A stretch of DNA of 38,543 nucleotides from Corynebacterium sp. (lineage in GTDB: Bacteria > Actinomycetota > Actinomycetes > Mycobacteriales > Mycobacteriaceae), in contig NZ_JALAGY010000013.1 of assembly GCF_022712195.1 (NCBI RefSeq), positions 1 to 38,543 of the forward strand, given 5' to 3'. Made by a program: the position numbers and the translations under genes. The notes below the pieces were generated by a model, which searched no databases, was not told where the DNA came from, and worked only from the letters and a program-made list of their open reading frames with translations. This document shows positions 28,449 through 37,360 of this stretch, piece by piece; position 1 is the stretch's first letter; every line of letters starts with the position of its first letter.

Positions 28449-28856
28449 TCAGGAGCCGGCGACGGATCCACCGCCGGACGACGTCAGGGCGGCCCCGGCC
28501 GCCGTGAGGCACTGGACGTTCGCCGAGTTGGCGTTGGCGAAGATGTACCTCAGCCGGTTGGCCGTCTCCCGGGCACCGGCCTCGTTCGCCTCCTCCCACC
28601 GCCCGGCGATCTCGGAGAGCCGTTCCCCGGTCTCCGTGCAGAAGATCTGGTCACCGGTGCCGAGGTGACGGTTCAGCAGGCTGCCCGCCGGTCCGTCCAC
28701 CTCCCGGAGCGCAGGAAGGTCGGGGACCTCCCCCGTCGTGTCCGCCAGGGCCGGCGTGACGGTGAGCGCACCTCCCGCCAGCAGGAGAGCGACGAGCGCC
28801 TTCACCGGCGCGCCGGTGCCGCGCCGCGTCGTCCCCGGAAAAGATTCGCGAGTCAT
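28449..28856 (-). CDS. small secreted protein of unknown function
   Basis: I do not recognise this 135-residue protein. It has a clear Sec signal peptide: a basic start, hydrophobic stretch ALVALLLAGGALTVTPALA, and probable cleavage after Ala38. The mature part, about 97 residues, is largely helical and acidic with two cysteines (Cys73 and Cys116) that could form a disulfide outside the membrane, and a Gly/Ser-rich tail. The NANSANVQC segment is asparagine-rich. It is transcribed divergently from the secreted DUF4185 protein over a 66-base shared promoter region, suggesting related envelope roles. It lies 44 bases upstream of coaE but coaE probably has its own promoter. Confidence 0.7.
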   Translation of the reverse strand: MTRESFPGTTRRGTGAPVKALVALLLAGGALTVTPALADTTGEVPDLPALREVDGPAGSLLNRHLGTGDQIFCTETGERLSEIAGRWEEANEAGARETANRLRYIFANANSANVQCLTAAGAALTSSGGGSVAGS

Positions 28857-28922
28857 GACAGTGAACTATAGTCGCGATACACCCCTTGTATAACTTTAGT
28901 GACATTTCTTCACAGGAGCCCC
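28857..28922. promoter_or_regulatory. short bidirectional promoter region
   Basis: On the minus strand TATAGT (28873-28878 region read from the complementary strand) lies about eight bases before the ATG of the small secreted protein, another leaderless arrangement. On the plus strand TATAAC (28889-28894) serves the DUF4185 gene, which has AGGAG (28914-28918) before its ATG. The region is much richer in A and T than its surroundings. Exact positions of the -35 elements are uncertain. Confidence 0.45.
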
Positions 28923-30167
28923 ATGATCTCCCCCGCTCTCCGCCGGGTCTCGACACTGACCCTCACCACCGTCGCCACAGCGGCGGTGGCCACCGTCGTC
29001 GGCGCCGCCTCCGCCGGTGCCGCACCGTGCGACACCTACTCCCCCGACCTCTCCGACCGCGCATCCGCCCTGTTGAGCTCAGGTTCAGGCGGAACCGGAT
29101 CCCTGACCTCCTGGGCGGACGGCACCCCCTGGGACCTGCCGGACGTCTCCGCCCCGACGGAGGCCCTGTACATGGTCACCGGCCCGAACAGCCCCGACGA
29201 GACCCATGCCCTGGGGCTGGCGTCGACGGACCTGGGATTCATGTGGGACGCCGGCGGTGGGCGGACACTCATCGCCTTCGGCGACAGCTTCGGGTGCGCA
29301 TCCGGGCTGAGCGGCTGGCACTCCAACGCCCTGTTCAGCTCCCGGGACACCGACCCGTCCGACGGGCTGCTCATCGACGGCTCCGCCGCCGGCGGGCGGT
29401 CCGGCGAGTTCCTCCCGCCGTCACTCAAGACACCCGGCGTGGAGCACACCAGGATCCCCACGTCCGGGATCGAGGTCGACGGCGACCAGTACGTCGACTT
29501 CATGTCGGTGAGGTCGTGGGGGCAGCCCGGCAGGTGGACCACCAACTACGCCCAGACGGTGCGGTCCACCGACGGCGGACAGGAGTTCCACCCGGTCGGG
29601 GAATCCACCCGTGCGTCCTCCCGTGCCTCCGACGACGACCGGGTCGCCGGTGCCGTCGACGGCCGGCCCGTCAACGACGCCTTCCAGATGACCGCACTGA
29701 CGAAGCACAGTGAGAACGGCAGGGACTACGTCTACGCCTACGGCACCCCGTCCGGCCGGGCCGGCTCCGCGGCACTGGCCCGCATCAGCGAGGAGACGTT
29801 CCCGGACTGGTCGACGGCCGAGTACTGGGACGGGTCAGCCTGGGTCGGGGACGCGGCGGCTGCGGCGACGGTCCTCGACGGCAGGGTGTCGGAGCTGTCG
29901 GTGCAGTACAACGAGCACCGGGACTCGTGGCTGGCGATGTACGAGTCGACCGAGGGGATCGTCCTGCGGGAGGCGGCGAACCCCACCGGGCCGTGGTCGA
30001 CGAAGAAGACGGTGGTCTCCCGACTCCGGTCACCCGACGCCTACGGTGCCTTCATGCTGCCGAGGCAGGATCCGCGGGACCCGTCCCGGCTGTACTTCGT
30101 CATGTCGACGTGGTCCGGGTACAACACGGCGATGCTGCGGACCGACGTCGACGCCGTCCTCGGCTGA
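28923..30167 (+). CDS. secreted DUF4185 (GH183-like) protein
   Basis: The 414-residue protein has a signal peptide (about residues 1-33, ending AGA before APCDTYSP) and a mature region with DUF4185 features: ALGLASTDLGFMWDAG, LIAFGDSFG, later segments with repeated W/Y-rich beta-propeller blades (SWLAMYES, GPWSTKKTV, YFVMSTWSGYNTAML). Some DUF4185 proteins from mycobacteria and gut Bacteroidota were shown to be endo-D-arabinofuranases (family GH183) that cut the arabinan of arabinogalactan or lipoarabinomannan. Corynebacteria have such polymers, so a cell-wall role is plausible but not shown here. Start ATG 28923 with AGGAG four bases upstream; a GTG eight codons before is less likely. Confidence 0.75.
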   Translation: MISPALRRVSTLTLTTVATAAVATVVGAASAGAAPCDTYSPDLSDRASALLSSGSGGTGSLTSWADGTPWDLPDVSAPTEALYMVTGPNSPDETHALGLASTDLGFMWDAGGGRTLIAFGDSFGCASGLSGWHSNALFSSRDTDPSDGLLIDGSAAGGRSGEFLPPSLKTPGVEHTRIPTSGIEVDGDQYVDFMSVRSWGQPGRWTTNYAQTVRSTDGGQEFHPVGESTRASSRASDDDRVAGAVDGRPVNDAFQMTALTKHSENGRDYVYAYGTPSGRAGSAALARISEETFPDWSTAEYWDGSAWVGDAAAAATVLDGRVSELSVQYNEHRDSWLAMYESTEGIVLREAANPTGPWSTKKTVVSRLRSPDAYGAFMLPRQDPRDPSRLYFVMSTWSGYNTAMLRTDVDAVLG

Positions 30168-30184
30168 CCGGGCAGCGACACGGA

Positions 30185-30226
30185 GACACCCCGGGAGGGT
30201 TCACGGTGGAACCCGCCCGGGGTGTC
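30185..30226. terminator. bidirectional terminator hairpin
   Basis: GACACCCCGGG (30185-30195) pairs perfectly with CCCGGGGTGTC (30216-30226), and inside it GGGTTC pairs with GAACCC. The hairpin sits between the ends of the convergent DUF4185 gene and thiolase gene. Neither side has a long T-run. Confidence 0.65.
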
Positions 30227-30260
30227 GGCGTTACCGGGGACCCCGGCAGGGACGAGGTGA

Positions 30261-31574
30261 CTAACGCTCGATGATGGCGGTGACGCCCTGTCCACCTGCG
30301 GCACAGATGGAGACCAGGGTACGGCCGCCACCGTTCTCCTCGAGGGTCTTCGCCGCGGTGGCGATGATGCGGCCACCGGTGGCGGCGAAGGGGTGGCCGG
30401 CGGCCAGCGAGGAACCCTTGACGTTGAGCTTCGCACGGTCGATGGCACCCAGCGGGGCGTCCAGGCCCAGACGGTCGCGGCAGTAGTCCTCGGACTCCCA
30501 GGCCTGCAGGGTCGCCAGGGTCTGGGAGGCGAAGGCCTCGTGGATCTCGTAGAAGTCGAAGTCCTGGAGGGTCAGGCCGTTGCGCTCCAGCAGGCGCGGC
30601 ACGGCGTAGGTCGGGGACATCAGCAGGCCGTCCGGGGTGAGCCCGTCGCGACCGTGCAGGAAGTCGACGGAGGCTGTCTCGGAGTCAACCAGGTAGGCAC
30701 GGACCGGGAGGTTGTGCTCCTCGGCCCACTCCTCGGAGGCGAGCAGCACGGCGGAGGCGCCGTCGGTCAGCGGGGTGGAGTTGGCGGCGGTCATCGTCGC
30801 CTGGGTGCCGTGGGCGGCCGCGTCCTTCTTGCCGAAGACCGGCTTGAGCTTCGCCAGCTTCTCGACCGTGGAGTCGGGGCGCAGGTTGGTGTCGCGCTGC
30901 ACACCCAGGAAGGGTGTCACGAGGTCGTCGAAGAACCCGGCCTCGTAGGCGGCGGCGAGCTTCTGGTGGGACTCGACGGCCAACTGGTCCTGGTCCTCAC
31001 GGCTCACGTTGAGCTCGCGGGCGGTGATCGCGGCGTGGTCACCCATGGACAGACCGGTGCGCGGCTCGCCGTTCTGCGGCTGTTCCGGGGCGATCTGGGA
31101 CGGACGCACGCTACCCAGCAGCTTGACCATCTCGCCGGTGGTCTTGGCGTTGTTGACCTTGATCAGGGTCTTGCGCAGCTCGTCGTTGACGGCGAGGGGG
31201 GCGTCGGACGTCGTGTCGGTGCCACCGGCGATACCGGCGTCGATGCGTCCGAGCGCGATGGCGTCAGCGACCTGGATGGCGGCGGCCAGTCCGGTGCCGC
31301 AGGCCTGCTGGAGGTCGAAGGCGGGGGTCTGGGAGTTCAGCGCGGAACCCAGGACGACCTCACGGGTCATGTTGAAGTCACGGGCGTGCTTGAGGACGGC
31401 TCCGGCGACGACCATGCCCAGCTTCTCGTCCTGCAGGCCGTAACGTGCGACCAGCCCGTTGATGGCCGCAGTCAGCATGTCCTGGTTGGACGCGTTCGCG
31501 AACTCCTTGTTGGAGCGGGCGAAGGGAGTGCGGTTGCCGCCGAGGATGGCGACCTTACGAGGCGAAGTAGTCAT
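30261..31574 (-). CDS. acetyl-CoA acyltransferase (thiolase, FadA2-like)
   Basis: The 437-residue thiolase cleaves or forms 3-ketoacyl-CoA. The nucleophilic cysteine is Cys92 in QQACGTG; the other active residues are His in EIHEAFA and in GHPFAATGGR, and the second cysteine in SICAAGGQG. It resembles FadI/FadA2-type thiolases with a somewhat long chain. The start is ATG 31574 (MTTSPRKVAILGGNRTPF); the open frame upstream is not conserved. It is divergent from fabG4 and htdX, the same grouping as Rv0241c-Rv0243 in Mycobacterium tuberculosis, so it likely acts on the same acyl-CoA chain in fatty acid or mycolate-related metabolism. Confidence 0.93.
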   Translation of the reverse strand: MTTSPRKVAILGGNRTPFARSNKEFANASNQDMLTAAINGLVARYGLQDEKLGMVVAGAVLKHARDFNMTREVVLGSALNSQTPAFDLQQACGTGLAAAIQVADAIALGRIDAGIAGGTDTTSDAPLAVNDELRKTLIKVNNAKTTGEMVKLLGSVRPSQIAPEQPQNGEPRTGLSMGDHAAITARELNVSREDQDQLAVESHQKLAAAYEAGFFDDLVTPFLGVQRDTNLRPDSTVEKLAKLKPVFGKKDAAAHGTQATMTAANSTPLTDGASAVLLASEEWAEEHNLPVRAYLVDSETASVDFLHGRDGLTPDGLLMSPTYAVPRLLERNGLTLQDFDFYEIHEAFASQTLATLQAWESEDYCRDRLGLDAPLGAIDRAKLNVKGSSLAAGHPFAATGGRIIATAAKTLEENGGGRTLVSICAAGGQGVTAIIER

Positions 31575-31642
31575 CTGGATGTCTCTCCATCGTGTGTTGT
31601 CGTGTCGTCGTGGGTCGTGGTGTCTGCCAGACGTTTCCGGAA

Positions 31643-31648
31643 AGTTTA
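31643..31648 (-). promoter_or_regulatory. candidate -10 of the thiolase gene
   Basis: TAAACT on the minus strand lies 68 bases before the ATG at 31574. It is the best TAnnnT box on this strand in the intergenic region. No strong -35 was seen. Confidence 0.3.
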
Positions 31649-31747
31649 CCGGCACGGTCCCGTCTGGTCCGGCCCCTGAACTTTTGTGTAACCCCCGTCA
31701 CGGAATCTTGAGACGTGGTTCGGGGTCACACACTAGGGTACAAATGT

Positions 31748-31762
31748 GAACATACATTGTTC
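31748..31762. promoter_or_regulatory. candidate operator palindrome between thiolase and fabG4
   Basis: GAACA-TACAT-TGTTC is a perfect inverted repeat of five-base arms separated by five bases, in the 244-base divergent intergenic region. It lies upstream of the likely fabG4 -10 (TACGCT, 31776-31781). TetR-type regulators of fatty acid genes use palindromes of this size, but the regulator is unknown. Confidence 0.4.
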
Positions 31763-31818
31763 GGGCGTCCGTAGGTACGCTTTCGAATAACGGATCCACT
31801 ACCAAGGAGTTACGAACG

Positions 31819-33159
31819 TTGTCTTCCTCCAACAAGGGCCTGCTTGATCAGGTCGTCAATTCAGGGCTCGCAGGCAAGCTCGGCGTCCCCCAGGGTGAGC
31901 CGCTGCGGCGCTACAAGAAGGGTGAGCCCGCACTGGACGGTCCGGTCGTCATCGGCGGCGAGGGCCGTGTCGCCGCAGGCATCGCACCGCTCCTGGGCAA
32001 CGACTACCAGTTCATCGACGGTGGCGCCGACGCCAAGCGCGCCGCACTGGTCTTCGACGCGACCGGCATCACCACTCCGGAGGAGCTCCACCAGCTCTTC
32101 GACTTCTTCAACCCGCAGATGCGCAAGCTGCTCCCCTGTGCCCGGATCGTGGTCATCGGCACCACCCCCGAACTGGTGAAGGACCGTGACGAGCACATCG
32201 TCCAGCGGTCCCTCGAAGGGTTCACCCGGTCGGTGGCCAAGGAGCTGCGCCGCGGCGCGACGGCACAGCTGGTCTACGTCGCCCCGGAGACCTCCTCGTC
32301 CGACCTGAGCGGACTCGAGTCCACGCTGCGCTTCCTGCTGTCCGGCAAGTCCGCCTTCGTCGACGGCCAGGTCATCCGCGTCGGTGCCGACGCCTCCAGC
32401 GCACCCGAGTCCTGGGACGCCCCGCTCGCCGGCAAGATCGCCGTGGTCACCGGTGCCGCCCGCGGTATCGGCGCTGACATCGCCAAGGTGCTCGGCCGCG
32501 ACGGGGCAAAGGTCATCTGCGTGGACATCCCCGCCGCCGGCGAGGGCCTCGCGGAGACCGCCAACGAGGTCAAGGGTTCCTCCCTGCCCCTCGACGTCAC
32601 GTCCCCGGACGCCGCCGAGAAGATCAAGACCCATGCCGAGGAGCGCCACGGCGGCAAGGTGGACATCATCGTCCACAACGCCGGTGTCACCCGGGACAAG
32701 CTGCTCGCCAACATGGACGAGGGCCGCTGGAACATGGTGCAGAACATCAACCTCGTCGCGCCTGTCCGCATCACCGAGGGTCTGCTGGAGAACGGCGGTC
32801 TCGCCGACGGCGGACGCGTCGTGGGCGTCTCCTCCATGGCCGGCATCTCCGGCAACCGTGGCCAGACCAACTACGCCACCACCAAGGCCGGCGTGGTGGG
32901 CCTGGTCGACTCCTTCTCCGAGGAGCTCGCCGACAAGGGCATCACCGTCAACGCCGTGGCCCCGGGCTTCATCGAGACCGCGATGACCGACGCGATGCCG
33001 TTCGGCACCCGCGAGGTCGGCCGTCGCCTGAACTCCCTGGCACAGGGCGGTCACACGGTCGACGTCGCCGAGACCATCGCCTACTTCGCCGGCAACGCCT
33101 CAAACGCCGTGACCGGCAACACCGTGCGCGTCTGCGGCCAGAACCTGCTCGGCGCCTAG
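31819..33159 (+). CDS. fabG4: FabG4-type 3-oxoacyl-CoA/ACP reductase
   Basis: The 446-residue protein has the unusual two-part layout of mycobacterial FabG4 (Rv0242c): an N-terminal flavodoxin-like domain without cofactor motif (residues 1-195) and a C-terminal short-chain dehydrogenase domain. TGAARGIG at 211-218 binds NAD(H), NAG is at 287-289, and the catalytic residues are Ser339, Tyr352 and Lys356. Mycobacterial FabG4 prefers NADH and acyl-CoA. The start is TTG 31819, the only suitable codon after AAGGAG (31804-31809); conserved residues [15 protein letters not shown] follow. It forms an operon with htdX, 15 bases downstream. Confidence 0.93.
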   Translation: MSSSNKGLLDQVVNSGLAGKLGVPQGEPLRRYKKGEPALDGPVVIGGEGRVAAGIAPLLGNDYQFIDGGADAKRAALVFDATGITTPEELHQLFDFFNPQMRKLLPCARIVVIGTTPELVKDRDEHIVQRSLEGFTRSVAKELRRGATAQLVYVAPETSSSDLSGLESTLRFLLSGKSAFVDGQVIRVGADASSAPESWDAPLAGKIAVVTGAARGIGADIAKVLGRDGAKVICVDIPAAGEGLAETANEVKGSSLPLDVTSPDAAEKIKTHAEERHGGKVDIIVHNAGVTRDKLLANMDEGRWNMVQNINLVAPVRITEGLLENGGLADGGRVVGVSSMAGISGNRGQTNYATTKAGVVGLVDSFSEELADKGITVNAVAPGFIETAMTDAMPFGTREVGRRLNSLAQGGHTVDVAETIAYFAGNASNAVTGNTVRVCGQNLLGA

Positions 33160-33174
33160 GAAGGAACCCCCACC

Positions 33175-34101
33175 GTGACTGTCACCTACAAGGAACTCCC
33201 CGCCATCCCCGACCTGATGACGGAGTACAAGGGCGCCGCCAAGAACATGGTCCCCGTGGTCGGCGCGAAGCGGTCAGCCACGAAGGACCCGTCGACCGGT
33301 TTCGAGGTCAAGGGCGTCACCATCGACATCCCCCACCTCGCCGCCTACGCGGACGCCACCGGCCTGCGTCTCGGCAATGAACTGCCGTACACCTACCCCT
33401 ACGTGATCTCCTTCGCCCTGGTGATGAAGGTAATGTCGACCGACGACTTCCCCTTCAACGCCGTGGGCGGTGTGCACCTGACCAACGTCATCGAGCAGTC
33501 CCGCCCGTTGACGGTGGACGACGTCCTGCACATCCGCACCCACGCGGAGAACCTGCGCAAGCACCGTAAGGGCCTGCTCATCGACATGGTCACCGAGATC
33601 TTCGTCGAGGGCGAGGACGGCGACTCACCGGTCTGGCGGCAGACCTCCGGCTTCCTCGCCAAGGGCGCCCGTCTGTCGTCGTCCGCTGATCCCACCGTCG
33701 CCGCCCGCGACGAGGACACCGGCTCGCTCTTCGAGCGCCCCGAGATCCCGGCGGACCCCACGCCGACGGCGACTTGGCCGATCGACCAGGCCGGCATCAA
33801 GCTCTACGCGGACGCCTCCGGGGACAAGAACCCGATCCACGTGTCCTCGCTGGGCGCGAAGGCCTTCGGTTTCCCGGCGACGATCGCCCACGGCATGTGG
33901 TCGGCGGCCCGGATCCTCAGCGGTCTGGAGGGGCTCCTCCCCGCGGCCGGCACCTACTCGGTGGAGTTCGCCAAGCCTGTCGTCCTGCCGACGAAGGTCG
34001 CGTACTTCACCGAGAAGGACGGCGACAGCTGGAAGATCCAGTTGCGCAAGGCCTCCAAGCTGGAGACGCTCCACGCCGTCGCGGAGGTGACCCCGGCGTA
34101 G
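33175..34101 (+). CDS. htdX: MaoC-family (R)-3-hydroxyacyl dehydratase (HtdX-like)
   Basis: The 308-residue protein has two hot-dog regions. The C-terminal one carries the hydratase-2 motif YADASGDKNPIHVSSLGAK, with catalytic Asp and His, and the following GFPATIAHGM. The N-terminal half is a degenerate hot-dog. Mycobacterial HtdX (Rv0241c) dehydrates (R)-3-hydroxyacyl chains and lies next to fabG4, as here. GGAAGGAAC precedes the GTG start at 33175. Together with fabG4 and the thiolase it can run a reduction-dehydration or reverse sequence on CoA-bound acyl chains; direction is not clear. A very strong terminator follows. Confidence 0.92.
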   Translation: MTVTYKELPAIPDLMTEYKGAAKNMVPVVGAKRSATKDPSTGFEVKGVTIDIPHLAAYADATGLRLGNELPYTYPYVISFALVMKVMSTDDFPFNAVGGVHLTNVIEQSRPLTVDDVLHIRTHAENLRKHRKGLLIDMVTEIFVEGEDGDSPVWRQTSGFLAKGARLSSSADPTVAARDEDTGSLFERPEIPADPTPTATWPIDQAGIKLYADASGDKNPIHVSSLGAKAFGFPATIAHGMWSAARILSGLEGLLPAAGTYSVEFAKPVVLPTKVAYFTEKDGDSWKIQLRKASKLETLHAVAEVTPA

Positions 34102-34137
34102 CCGGTGTCTCGGCGCACATCGCGTGCCACCTCACCG

Positions 34138-34166
34138 GGCCCCGCACACCGTCGGTGTGCGGGGCC
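34138..34166 (+). terminator. fabG4-htdX terminator
   Basis: GGCCCCGCACACC (34138-34150) and GGTGTGCGGGGCC (34154-34166) form a perfect 13-bp stem with a three-base loop, 37 bases after the htdX stop. It is followed by TTCGTCGTCC, a weak U-tract. Confidence 0.8.
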
Positions 34167-34213
34167 TTCGTCGTCCCGCCCCGCTCAGACGGGGGTGAAC
34201 GCGGCTCCGGTAC

Positions 34214-34234
34214 GTATACTCCCTAGGGGTATAG
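34214..34234 (+). promoter_or_regulatory. CsoR-like copper operator overlapping the ydhK-type promoter
   Basis: The bases ATACTCCCTAGGGGTAT (34216-34232) form an imperfect palindrome with outer arms ATAC and GTAT around a C-tract and a G-tract. This layout matches operators of copper-sensing CsoR repressors in actinobacteria and Bacillus. TATACT (34215-34220) can act as the -10, so a bound repressor would block the promoter. It lies 29 bases before the lipoprotein start. Confidence 0.55.
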
Positions 34235-34263
34235 ACAACATCGACCGGAAAGCAGGGACCACC

Positions 34264-34869
34264 ATGACCAAACGCCTGACCACACTCACCGTCACTGCCG
34301 TCGCCGGCGGCGCTCTGGCACTGGCGACACTGACCGCGTGCAGCTCCGACCAGAACGACAGCACAGCGGCGGGCGGCACCTCGGCGGAGTCCCCGGCGTC
34401 AGATCATTCAGACCACATGAACGGCATGAACGGCATGGAGCACCCGGCCGACGGAGGCCCCGCGCCTGAGGGCATGACCGAGGCGGACGACCCCGCCTTC
34501 CCGGTCGGCACCGAGGTGGTGCTCACCGCCGACCACATGGAAGGGATGGACGGGGCAACCGCCACGGTCACCGGCGCCTTCGACACCTTCACCTACTCGG
34601 TGTCCTACACCCCCACCGACGGCGGCGCTCCGGTGACCGACCACAGGTGGGTGGTCCAGGAGGAGATCGCCGACGCGGGCGACCGGCGGCTCGAGGACGG
34701 CGCGACCGTCACTCTCGAGGCCGACCACATGCCTGGCATGGACGGCGCCGAGGCGACCGTCGACAGTTCGACGGACGAGACGGTCTACATGGTCGACTAC
34801 GAGGCCGACGGCATGACCATGACCAACCACAAGTGGGTCACCGAGAGCGAGATCCGCCCCGCGGAGTAG
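34264..34869 (+). CDS. YdhK-family (DUF1541) His/Met-rich lipoprotein
   Basis: The 201-residue protein is a predicted lipoprotein: signal peptide with lipobox LTAC, Cys26 being the lipidated residue. A linker rich in His and Met (SDHMNGMNGMEH) follows, then two DUF1541 repeats of about 55 residues each, starting VGTEVVLTADHMEGMDGA and DGATVTLEADHMPGMDGA and ending in DHRWVVQEEI and NHKWVTESEI. DUF1541 proteins have no settled function, but they often sit near copper transport genes in Firmicutes. Together with the CsoR-like operator, a role in copper binding at the outer face of the membrane is inferred. No copper ATPase or csoR gene is nearby. Start ATG 34264. Confidence 0.82.
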   Translation: MTKRLTTLTVTAVAGGALALATLTACSSDQNDSTAAGGTSAESPASDHSDHMNGMNGMEHPADGGPAPEGMTEADDPAFPVGTEVVLTADHMEGMDGATATVTGAFDTFTYSVSYTPTDGGAPVTDHRWVVQEEIADAGDRRLEDGATVTLEADHMPGMDGAEATVDSSTDETVYMVDYEADGMTMTNHKWVTESEIRPAE

Positions 34870-34913
34870 TACAGGAAGGTACGACCTTGTCCGGCGGCCC
34901 CGCCGTGACCCGG

Positions 34914-34919
34914 TAGACT
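34914..34919 (+). promoter_or_regulatory. -10 box for leaderless DivIVA-domain gene
   Basis: TAGACT ends seven bases before the ATG at 34927, with no ribosome-binding sequence between. The start of transcription would fall at the ATG. Confidence 0.45.
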
Positions 34920-34926
34920 CTGCGGC

Positions 34927-35109
34927 ATGGACATGACCCCGGAGGACATCCGCGCCGTGACGTTCCGTAAGCCGGCATTCGGCCGCCGGGGGTACGACGA
35001 GGCGGCGGTCGACGCCTTCCTCGACCGCGTCACGGAGGCCGTCGCAGGTATGCGCAACCGGATCGCCGACCTCGAGCGCCAGCTCGCCTCACGCCCTCCC
35101 CGTCCCTGA
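34927..35109 (+). CDS. short DivIVA-domain protein
   Basis: This 60-residue protein is essentially one DivIVA N-terminal domain: MTPEDIRAVTFRKPAFGRRGYDEAAVDAFLDRV matches the membrane-curvature-binding head (FxKxxxGxRGYDExxVDxFLD) of DivIVA/Wag31, followed by a short heptad-like helix (VAGMRNRIADLERQLA). The long coiled coil and C-terminus of Wag31, normally over 250 residues, are missing, yet the gene shows no frameshift or downstream remnant and ends at a proper stop. Role unknown: an adaptor or competitor of polar Wag31 is an open possibility. It is 57 bases after the YdhK-type gene and ends 20 bases from the convergent PTS gene. Confidence 0.72.
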   Translation: MDMTPEDIRAVTFRKPAFGRRGYDEAAVDAFLDRVTEAVAGMRNRIADLERQLASRPPRP

Positions 35110-35129
35110 CACCGTCGACACCGGCCCGG

Positions 35130-37187
<2,058 letters not shown>

Positions 37188-37252
37188 GGGTGGGTTCCGC
37201 CTTGGTGAGGTGAAGGGGTGGGTCACCGCTCCTGGTGAGCGGGCTATTCCAC

Positions 37253-37258
37253 ATCATA
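37253..37258 (-). promoter_or_regulatory. candidate bglF promoter -10
   Basis: TATGAT on the minus strand lies 65 bases before ATG 37187; TTATCT is at an 18-base spacing and is a weak -35. The leader contains a small CGCTC-ACCAG-GAGCG hairpin. I see no RAT-antiterminator plus terminator of the BglG/SacT type in it. Confidence 0.4.
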
Positions 37259-37297
37259 GAACTTCGACCGGCAAAAGATAAGGGTGGCGGCACGCCG

Positions 37298-37335
37298 AAA
37301 ACCCGGCCCACCCCGGTATCGGGGGTGGGCCGGGT
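37298..37335 (-). terminator. rpsA rho-independent terminator
   Basis: ACCCGGCCCACCCC (37301-37314) and GGGGTGGGCCGGGT (37322-37335) form a perfect 14-bp stem with a seven-base loop. On the minus strand the second arm is followed by TTTT(C), 26 bases after the rpsA stop. It separates rpsA from bglF. Confidence 0.9.
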
Positions 37336-37360
37336 CGGGACCGTGCCTCAGGCGACGGTA

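Noticed and set aside
34870..34926. Terminator between the YdhK-type and DivIVA-domain genes
   Set aside because: The only hairpin, AAGGT-ACG-ACCTT, has five pairs and a three-base loop without a T-run; too weak to call.
37188..37258. RAT antiterminator/riboswitch in the bglF leader
   Set aside because: Only a five-bp hairpin is present and no terminator with T-run follows; the pattern of BglG-dependent leaders is absent.
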